A stretch of DNA of 5,742 nucleotides from Pseudomonadota bacterium (lineage in GTDB: Bacteria; Pseudomonadota; Gammaproteobacteria; Xanthomonadales; Xanthomonadaceae): contig JAEWNY010000038.1 in NCBI GenBank assembly GCA_023461075.1, positions 1 through 5,742 of the forward strand, in the 5' to 3' direction. A program made the translations under genes and the position numbers. The notes beneath the pieces are model-generated. The model did no database searches. It saw only the letters and a list, made by a program, of their open reading frames with translations, and was not told the origin of the DNA. Below are positions 1 to 5,742 of this stretch, one piece after another (positions within the stretch are counted from its first letter, which is position 1; each line of letters opens with the position of its first letter).

Positions 1-2053
<2,053 letters not shown>

Positions 2054-2059
2054 CCACAG

Positions 2060-2065
2060 ATTCTA
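2060..2065 (-). promoter_or_regulatory. Candidate -10 element for priA (TAGAAT), possibly leaderless
   Basis: On the minus strand TAGAAT lies six bases before the priA ATG. If used as a -10 hexamer, transcription would begin at or very near the A of the start codon, giving a leaderless mRNA. That would fit the absence of a ribosome binding site. No convincing -35 hexamer is visible at 16-18 bp spacing, so this rests on one hexamer only. Confidence 0.3.
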
Positions 2066-2200
2066 TGCGGTGGTGCCGCAAGCCGGTCCTGCATCGCGGC
2101 TGCGGCATCGGAGGCCGGGGCGGCCACCAGTTGCGGCCACAATCTGTCCGGGAGGCTGATGAAACCCGGGCAAGTCATTGGTCCATCAGGGGAAAACGCC

Positions 2201-2209
2201 TTATCCACA
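2201..2209 (+). promoter_or_regulatory. Perfect DnaA box, left arm (TTATCCACA)
   Basis: The nonamer TTATCCACA matches the high-affinity DnaA-ATP/ADP binding consensus of E. coli (R1/R4 type) exactly. It lies 147 bp upstream of the priA start codon. Together with the opposite-facing copy five bases away it forms a 9+5+9 inverted repeat. Confidence 0.7.
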
Positions 2210-2214
2210 CCGAT

Positions 2215-2223
2215 TGTGGATAA
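2215..2223 (-). promoter_or_regulatory. Perfect DnaA box, right arm (TGTGGATAA on the plus strand)
   Basis: This is the exact reverse complement of TTATCCACA, separated from the left box by CCGAT. The centres of the two boxes are 14 bp apart, so two DnaA domain IV units would sit on opposed faces. The following bases, CTCTGTG, resemble sequence that commonly follows DnaA boxes in gammaproteobacterial origins, but no third perfect box follows here. Confidence 0.7.
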
Positions 2224-2248
2224 CTCTGTGCACTCATTGCTGTCCTGT

Positions 2249-2265
2249 GCCGAAACGCGCCGAAA
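2249..2265 (+). repeat. Direct repeat GCCGAAA, 10-bp period
   Basis: GCCGAAA occurs at 2249-2255 and 2259-2265, exactly one helical turn apart. Related GAAAC pentamers recur at 2279, 2339 and 2350. Such phasing is what a regulator binding one face of DNA would use, but short A-rich words also repeat by chance in a low-GC stretch. Confidence 0.35.
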
Positions 2266-2475
2266 AACAGCCATTCGCGAAACGTGGCCAAAAAAGTGCC
2301 ACACAGTGTTTGTTCAACGAAAACAAAGAGTTGCCCGTGAAACATTCATGAAACACCGACGGCCGGTTCGATTCAGGGACGTGAGTGAAGTTTTTTTGAC
2401 GGCTGTGTACAAGGCGCATCCGGGGCTTGCCAACCGGGCCAGGGTGTGATGCGCCTCGGCGCTCGCGCCGGGCGG

Positions 2476-2481
2476 TATGAT
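2476..2481 (+). promoter_or_regulatory. Candidate -10 element TATGAT before the sigma-like gene
   Basis: TATGAT differs from the sigma-70 -10 consensus at one base and sits in an otherwise very GC-rich context, immediately after the palindrome CGGCGC-TC-GCGCCG (2457-2470). Transcription would start near 2488. That would place the ATG at 2477 outside the message and point to ATG 2507 as the true start. No good -35 is seen. Confidence 0.35.
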
Positions 2482-3418
2482 CGGCAGCTTTCCTGCCCAA
2501 GTCGCGATGCCCGCCCGATCCGCCGATCCCGCCGTGTTCCGACGCATGAAGGCGCAGATCGAGCGTCCGGCTGCGGTATTCGCCGAACTCTGCAGCGCCG
2601 ATGCCATCGCCGGGGACCGCGCCGTTGCCGCGGCCATGCGGCTCCAGTCCGACGATCCGGCCACCGCGCAGCATGCGCTGGTCGTGCGCTTCTGGCGCAG
2701 CCTCCTCGGCCTGCTGCCGAACCCGAGGCTGGCGATGGGTCACGCCGAGACCCGCTCCCCCGCCGGTCTTTCGCGACTTCCGCCCGGGTTGCGTGCGCTG
2801 GTGCTGCTGCGCTGGCTTTCCGGTCTGGATGCGATCGCACTCGGGGCGATCCTCGGTCGGCCGCCTGCCGCGATCCGGGGGGCGCTGGAGCGGGCAGAGG
2901 CCCTGACCGGCGAGGGCTGGACTAAGGCTCAGGCGGATGTCCTGGCCCGCGTCGATGGATTGGCCGCTTCGCGCCTGGTCGCGATCGCCACCTGGCGCAG
3001 CGTGCCGCGCGACATGCCGAATTGGGATGCCGAGGCGGCCACCGGCCAGGCGTGGTCCGCGATATCCCGACGGCTGGCCGTGGCGGTGGTCGCCATCACC
3101 GCGGCGGCCTTCGCCGCCACCTGGTGGCTGCCCGGGACGCTTTGGGGCGAAGACGGCGTGCCGCACGTGCGCACGCGTGTGCTGGCGGACGCCACGCCCA
3201 AGTCGCGCTTCGATGCCGATGCCGCCATCGCCAGCCATCCCGATCGGGTCCTCTTGTCGATGTCGGAAGCCGATGCCGCGATCGCCCGTGATGCGGCCTT
3301 CTATGCCTGGTACCAGGCCGAACGGCTGGGCACCTCGACCTACGAGCCGCAGGCACCGCTCGACGAGGCACCCGAAGGCGGCGCATCCAGCGAGGAAACC
3401 GGCAGTCATGCGCAGTAG
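2477..3418 (+). CDS. Degenerate sigma-70/ECF-like region-4 protein joined to a transmembrane segment and tail
   Basis: The longest frame encodes 313 residues. ATG 2507 (residue 11) or ATG 2546 (residue 24) may be the real start, and none has a good ribosome binding site. Residues 97-142 (LSRLPPGLRALVLLRWLSGLD, then IALGAILGRPPAAIRGALERA) follow the pattern of sigma region 4: LP..LR...LLR..G....IA..LG....AIR..L.RA. Residues 45-80 could be a worn region 2, but the usual acidic DLVQE core motif is replaced by AQHALVVRFW. A single hydrophobic segment lies at about 199-219. It is followed by a tail with an acidic Ser/Glu-rich end. The expected topology is sigma-like part in the cytoplasm and tail in the periplasm. 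The gene overlaps the DUF3106 gene by 11 bp, so the two are probably co-transcribed. In betaproteobacteria a sigma factor, a DUF3619 membrane protein and a DUF3106 protein are neighbours, and this may be a fused sigma/DUF3619-like version (inference). DNA-binding activity is uncertain. Confidence 0.72.
   Translation: MIGSFPAQVAMPARSADPAVFRRMKAQIERPAAVFAELCSADAIAGDRAVAAAMRLQSDDPATAQHALVVRFWRSLLGLLPNPRLAMGHAETRSPAGLSRLPPGLRALVLLRWLSGLDAIALGAILGRPPAAIRGALERAEALTGEGWTKAQADVLARVDGLAASRLVAIATWRSVPRDMPNWDAEAATGQAWSAISRRLAVAVVAITAAAFAATWWLPGTLWGEDGVPHVRTRVLADATPKSRFDADAAIASHPDRVLLSMSEADAAIARDAAFYAWYQAERLGTSTYEPQAPLDEAPEGGASSEETGSHAQ
3392..3397 (+). promoter_or_regulatory. Ribosome binding site for the DUF3106 gene (GAGGAA)
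   Basis: GAGGAA lies 10 bases before ATG 3408, inside the end of the sigma-like gene. It supports the 3408 start over the internal ATG at 3429, although a start at 3429 would give a tidier signal peptide. Confidence 0.45.
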
Positions 3419-3968
3419 CGGGCCGGCCATGCTGCGTGGCGTGATCGTGGGCGGACTGTTGGCCGCATCCTCGCTGGTGTTCTCGCAGGCACTCGATCCG
3501 GCCAGCCGCGACGCGCTGCGCGCGCGCATCGAGCGCTGGGAAGCCTTGACGCCGGCCTCGCGCAACGAGGCGCGCGAGCAGATGCATGCGTGGTTGCATC
3601 TGCCGGCCGCGCAACAGGCGGCCTTGCGTGATTCGGCTGCGGTGTTCTCGGCGTTGCCGGCAAGCGAGCAGGCGGCACTGCGTGCCAGGTTCGACGCGCT
3701 GTCCGGGGAAGAGCGGCGTGGCTGGCGGCTCGGCCCGGCATTGGGGCCGTATTACCCGCGCCTGCATCCGTTGATCGCCTACGTGCCGGAGATTCAGCGC
3801 GAGCCGCTGCTGCGGACCCTGCAAACCATGCCGCCACAGGAGCTGGAACTGCTGGGGCGGCTGGCGTTCTCGACGGCACCGGCGCAACGCGATGCGCTCA
3901 GGCAGGCCTTGATCCGGCAACCGGCGCAGGACCGCCTGCGATGGTTGATGACCGAACTCGATCGCTAG
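3408..3968 (+). CDS. Exported DUF3106-family protein
   Basis: The protein has 186 residues and no known function. The N-terminus carries a signal peptide: R2/R10, hydrophobic core about 11-25 (GVIVGGLLAASSLVF), and a likely signal peptidase I site after SQA at residue 28. The mature part is alpha-helical and built of short units with Leu-Pro and Trp spacing: ERWEALTPASRNEAREQMHAW, then LPAAQQAALRDSAAVFSALP, then RARFDALSGEERRGWRL. This is the DUF3106 style, and the length suits that family. A second half (about 110-186) repeats the pattern less strictly. The first 11 bp overlap the end of the sigma-like gene, indicating one transcript and coupled translation. A periplasmic partner of the membrane-anchored sigma-like protein is plausible by context only. 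It ends 12 bp short of the convergent DUF4286 gene. Confidence 0.8.
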   Translation: MRSSGPAMLRGVIVGGLLAASSLVFSQALDPASRDALRARIERWEALTPASRNEAREQMHAWLHLPAAQQAALRDSAAVFSALPASEQAALRARFDALSGEERRGWRLGPALGPYYPRLHPLIAYVPEIQREPLLRTLQTMPPQELELLGRLAFSTAPAQRDALRQALIRQPAQDRLRWLMTELDR

Positions 3969-3980
3969 CCGCAGCTCGCG

Positions 3981-4307
3981 TCAGGCATCGCGCAGGACGC
4001 GGCGTTCGGCGCGGAAGCGCCCTTCGAAACTTGCGCGGCCCTCGTCACGCATGCGCGGCGCGTGGCCGCGCAGGTAGGCATCGAGGGCGGCTTGATCGAC
4101 CAATCGGTACTGCACGCAGAGCGCGATTTCACCGGCCGATGATGCCGGTTCGACGACTTCGTTGATGCGCGCATCGATGAAGCCGGGCAGCGCAAGGATC
4201 TCCTCCACATGCGTAACCAGCCAAACACGATACGCATCGGCGATGGATGCATCGATCCACAGGTTGACCTCGTAGGTGACCCTGCGCGTGTCGCTTAGGC
4301 CGCTCAT
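3981..4307 (-). CDS. DUF4286-family small protein
   Basis: This 108-residue protein matches the DUF4286 pattern in order: VTYEVNLWIDASIADAYRVW near the start, HVEEILALPGFIDARI in the middle, an ALCVQYRLVDQAALDAYL segment, then the ending HAPRMRDEGRASFEGRF and AERRVL. Its length is usual for the family (about 100-115). The alternation of strands and helices resembles a ferredoxin-like dimeric alpha/beta barrel, as in small monooxygenase-type proteins, but I see no catalytic residue and the family has no assigned role. It has no signal peptide or membrane segment, so it is cytoplasmic. Its ATG overlaps the TGA of the DUF3667 gene as ATGA (4304-4307), a classic translational coupling. It has no well-placed Shine-Dalgarno of its own; GAAGGG abuts the ATG. 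No other in-frame start precedes the conserved VTYEVNL. Confidence 0.85.
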   Translation of the reverse strand: MSGLSDTRRVTYEVNLWIDASIADAYRVWLVTHVEEILALPGFIDARINEVVEPASSAGEIALCVQYRLVDQAALDAYLRGHAPRMRDEGRASFEGRFRAERRVLRDA

Positions 4308-5464
4308 CCCTTCAACAGCAAGGACAAGGCCGTGGCGACCGCGAGCCCGAGCGTGACGAGGAAGAAATACTCGAAGGCGATGATCGAGAAGCGCAGCAGG
4401 GTGAGCGGCCAGCCATCGCCATAGATGCGCTTTTGCGACAACAGCATGTAGATTGGCATGCCGGTCCAGAACAGCACGGCCATCACACCCGACATCACGC
4501 TGCCGCCCGTCGCACGTTCAAGCAACACCACAAGCATCCACGCAAGCACCGCCAGCAGCAGGAAGCTGTGGCTGTACAGCGCGACCACCAGGTGCTCCAG
4601 GTAACCCATCGATCGCGTCGGATAAACAATGCGCAACACCAGTGCGAACAGCGGCAGCAGGACGAACAATACCGTCGGCACATAGGAGATGAAGCGTTCG
4701 ATCAGTGCGCGTTTGTCCTTGGCGTACAGGTTCGCGTTCGCCTCCGCGTTCTTCTCCCATTCCCCCCGGAGGCGTTGCATGAAGCCGCCTTCCTTGCCGA
4801 TCTTCTTGCCGCCCAGCACGTTCACCGTCACCTTGGACTTGGGTTCGGCCGTTGGGGCGGGCTGCGGGCTGCGGCCTTCCAGCTCGGCGATGCGTGATTC
4901 GGCCTGTTCGGCGATCCGCTCGCGCCCGACCTCAAGCCCCTTGCTTGCGATCTGCTGGCCGACATCCTTGCTCTCGGCGCGCACCTCGGCGATCGCCTTG
5001 TCCAGCGAGGCCAGCTGACGATCGCGCTCCTTGACCACTTCGGCCACGGTATTGAGCTTGTCGAACGCGCCGTCGCTGCCGCGGATGTCGATCCCCTCGC
5101 CCTTGAACGCCGCGGCGACGAAATGCGCGACGAAGAAGGTGATCAGGCTCAGGATCACGTACAGTCGCAGCGGCGGAAGGTAGCGCACGCGCTGGCCGGC
5201 CAGGTAATTGCGGGTGACGCGGCCGGGAACGAGCAGGTCGCGCAGGCTGCGGAAGATGCGGCCATCCAGGTGCCAGAACGATTCGAACACATCCTCGACC
5301 GCATGCTTGAAGCTGCGCAAAGGGTTGTGCGCGTGTTGGCCGCAGACATGGCAGTAGCTGCCCTGCAGCGTGCTGCGGCAATTCTCGCAGCTGCGCCCGT
5401 GCGCATGCGCGACCGGCGGCATGCTGGCGGTGATCGGCTCGATCGGGTCTCGCGGCTGGGTCAT
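4304..5464 (-). CDS. DUF3667 zinc-ribbon integral membrane protein with charged coiled-coil insert
   Basis: The protein has 386 residues. A zinc ribbon CENC-x8-CHVC (C26, C29, C38, C41) is followed by the DUF3667 signature, FKHAVEDVFESFWHLDGRIF (52-71) then LLVPGRVTRNYLAGQRVRYL (77-96), and PPLRLYVILSLITFF entering the first membrane helix (about 100-119). A soluble stretch of about 138 residues follows. Its 140-198 part is highly charged and heptad-like, probably a coiled coil. It then runs through a Pro-rich linker (199-209) to further helices at about 258-280, 296-316, 324-343 and 360-383. The function of the family is unknown. Start: a longer frame reaches ATG 5518, but ATG 5464 has GGAG six bases upstream and leaves room for the divergent promoters, so I prefer it. 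It is translationally coupled to the DUF4286 gene downstream. If the zinc ribbon is cytoplasmic, the coiled coil would be periplasmic (inference). Confidence 0.85.
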   Translation of the reverse strand: MTQPRDPIEPITASMPPVAHAHGRSCENCRSTLQGSYCHVCGQHAHNPLRSFKHAVEDVFESFWHLDGRIFRSLRDLLVPGRVTRNYLAGQRVRYLPPLRLYVILSLITFFVAHFVAAAFKGEGIDIRGSDGAFDKLNTVAEVVKERDRQLASLDKAIAEVRAESKDVGQQIASKGLEVGRERIAEQAESRIAELEGRSPQPAPTAEPKSKVTVNVLGGKKIGKEGGFMQRLRGEWEKNAEANANLYAKDKRALIERFISYVPTVLFVLLPLFALVLRIVYPTRSMGYLEHLVVALYSHSFLLLAVLAWMLVVLLERATGGSVMSGVMAVLFWTGMPIYMLLSQKRIYGDGWPLTLLRFSIIAFEYFFLVTLGLAVATALSLLLKG

Positions 5465-5470
5465 CGGGCG

Positions 5471-5474
5471 CTCC
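5471..5474 (-). promoter_or_regulatory. Ribosome binding site GGAG deciding the DUF3667 start
   Basis: GGAG on the minus strand ends six bases before ATG 5464. The alternative ATG 5518 would place the start only 12 bp from the divergent MATE start codon, leaving no room for promoters. Confidence 0.6.
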
Positions 5475-5486
5475 GGGCTTGCCACG

Positions 5487-5493
5487 TAAGATA
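5487..5493. promoter_or_regulatory. Overlapping divergent -10 elements (TAAGATA)
   Basis: On the plus strand TAAGAT (5487-5492) is a -10-like hexamer about 38 bp before the MATE ATG. On the minus strand TATCTT (5493-5488) is a -10-like hexamer about 23 bp before the DUF3667 ATG, with GGAG in between. They share five base pairs. It is the only AT-rich patch in the 66-bp divergent gap. No -35 elements are recognisable for either direction. Confidence 0.4.
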
Positions 5494-5530
5494 GCCGCCC
5501 GTTCGCCGCGTGCGCCATCGCCCACAGGTC

Positions 5531-5742
5531 ATGTCCGCCGAGTCATCCCCGACGCCGTCCTTCCGGCATGAGTTGTCGCGCACCGCGCGATTGGCCGCGC
5601 CATTGGCGGGCGGGCATCTGGCGACCGGGATGATCGGTCTGGTCGATGCGCTGCTGGCCGGTCGACATGGCACCGCGACGCTCGCCGCGGTCTCGGTCGG
5701 CACCGCGATGTTCTGGCTGCCGATGATGATCCCGATGGGCAC
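5531..5742 (+). CDS. MATE-family multidrug/toxin efflux transporter, N-terminal part
   Basis: Seventy codons are visible before the right edge. After a short polar leader, the sequence LSRTARLAAPLAGGHLATGM, then IGLVDALLAGRHGTATLAAVSVG, matches the first and second membrane helices of NorM/MdtK-type MATE exporters: a conserved proline in helix 1, the VD..LAG.HG turn and the LAAVSVG start of helix 2. Helix 2 continues as TAMFWLPMMIPMG. The family exports cationic drugs and metabolites using Na+ or H+ gradients across the inner membrane. Substrate and ion cannot be told from this fragment. The start was taken at ATG 5531; an in-frame GTG at 5510 is possible but less likely. It is divergent from the DUF3667 gene with a 66-bp gap. 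Confidence 0.88.
   Translation, partial: MSAESSPTPSFRHELSRTARLAAPLAGGHLATGMIGLVDALLAGRHGTATLAAVSVGTAMFWLPMMIPMG

Larger units (their letters stand above)
2054..2476. other. 423-bp gene-free divergent region between priA and the sigma-like gene
   Basis: This stretch separates two divergent genes and I support no coding sequence in it. The part next to priA (to about 2190) is GC-rich like the genes. The stretch from about 2190 to 2400 is clearly poorer in GC: 2261-2360 counts 45 G/C in 100, against roughly two thirds in the flanking genes. It holds an inverted pair of perfect DnaA boxes (2201-2223), a helically spaced GCCGAAA repeat (2249-2265), 8-bp palindromes TTCGCGAA (2274-2281) and TTCATGAA (2345-2352), and a run of seven T (2391-2397). 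Length and composition exceed what two simple promoters need. It could be a DnaA-binding regulatory region or could hide a small RNA; neither is shown. Confidence 0.75.

Noticed and set aside
2120..2140. Direct repeat GCGGCCAC (2120-2127 and 2133-2140)
   Set aside because: A short GC-only word with 13-bp spacing is expected by chance in this base composition.
2284..2302. Hairpin GTGGC-loop-GCCAC as a terminator
   Set aside because: The stem is only five base pairs with a nine-base loop and no T run follows, so it is too weak to call.
2396..2401. TTGACG as a -35 element
   Set aside because: No -10-like hexamer is found 16-18 bp downstream, and the TATGAT at 2476 is too far away.
2054..2476. 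The chromosomal oriC itself
   Set aside because: There are only two perfect DnaA boxes and no dnaA, rpmH, dnaN or gyrB in the window. In known xanthomonads oriC lies by dnaA. Kept as a DnaA-binding locus, not called an origin.
2234..3565. 443-codon open frame on the minus strand
   Set aside because: It is antisense to the sigma-like and DUF3106 genes, with composition rich in Gly/Arg/Pro and no family pattern. It has no gene-like partner and runs through the AT-rich intergenic region.
2937..3968. A longer start for the DUF3106 protein (343 residues)
   Set aside because: The extra N-terminal part is the sigma-like gene read in another frame. The real protein begins at 3408, where a ribosome site and signal peptide appear.
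4304..5518. 404-residue version of the DUF3667 protein starting at 5518
   Set aside because: The extra 18 residues have no ribosome site and would cover the whole divergent promoter gap; ATG 5464 with GGAG is better.

Overview
The window looks like chromosomal DNA of a GC-rich gammaproteobacterium, most likely a xanthomonad (Xanthomonas/Lysobacter/Luteimonas type). That assignment is inferred from the GC-rich codon usage and the gene set (PriA, a DUF3106 protein, a DUF4286 protein, a zinc-ribbon DUF3667 membrane protein and a MATE exporter); no marker in the window proves it. I see no rRNA, tRNA, CRISPR array, insertion sequence or prophage gene.

Layout. (1) Positions 1-2053, minus strand: priA, the replication-restart helicase. 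It is intact for 684 codons and its C-terminus runs off the left edge. (2) Positions 2054-2476: a 423-bp gene-free divergent region. Its middle is much more AT-rich than the flanks and contains two perfect DnaA boxes facing each other, TTATCCACA and TGTGGATAA, with five bases between them. (3) Positions 2477-3968, plus strand: a two-gene unit. The first gene encodes a degenerate sigma-70/ECF-like protein continuous with a transmembrane segment and a tail. The second overlaps it by 11 bp and encodes an exported DUF3106 protein. (4) Positions 3981-5464, minus strand: a two-gene operon, DUF3667 membrane protein then DUF4286 protein, joined by an ATGA stop/start overlap. It converges on the DUF3106 gene with a 12-bp gap. 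(5) Positions 5465-5530: a short divergent promoter region. (6) From 5531, plus strand: the first 70 codons of a MATE-family exporter, cut by the right edge.

How the parts may work together. priA is a housekeeping replication gene, and the DnaA boxes upstream suggest, without proving, that DnaA binds or regulates this locus or that it serves as a DnaA-binding reservoir. The sigma-like/DUF3106 pair resembles a betaproteobacterial cluster in which a sigma factor, a small DUF3619 membrane protein and a DUF3106 protein are adjacent. Here the sigma-like and membrane parts appear to be one polypeptide, which makes it a candidate one-piece membrane-tethered regulator. The DUF3667-DUF4286 pair has no known function. 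The most interesting places are the DnaA-box region and the sigma-like membrane protein.
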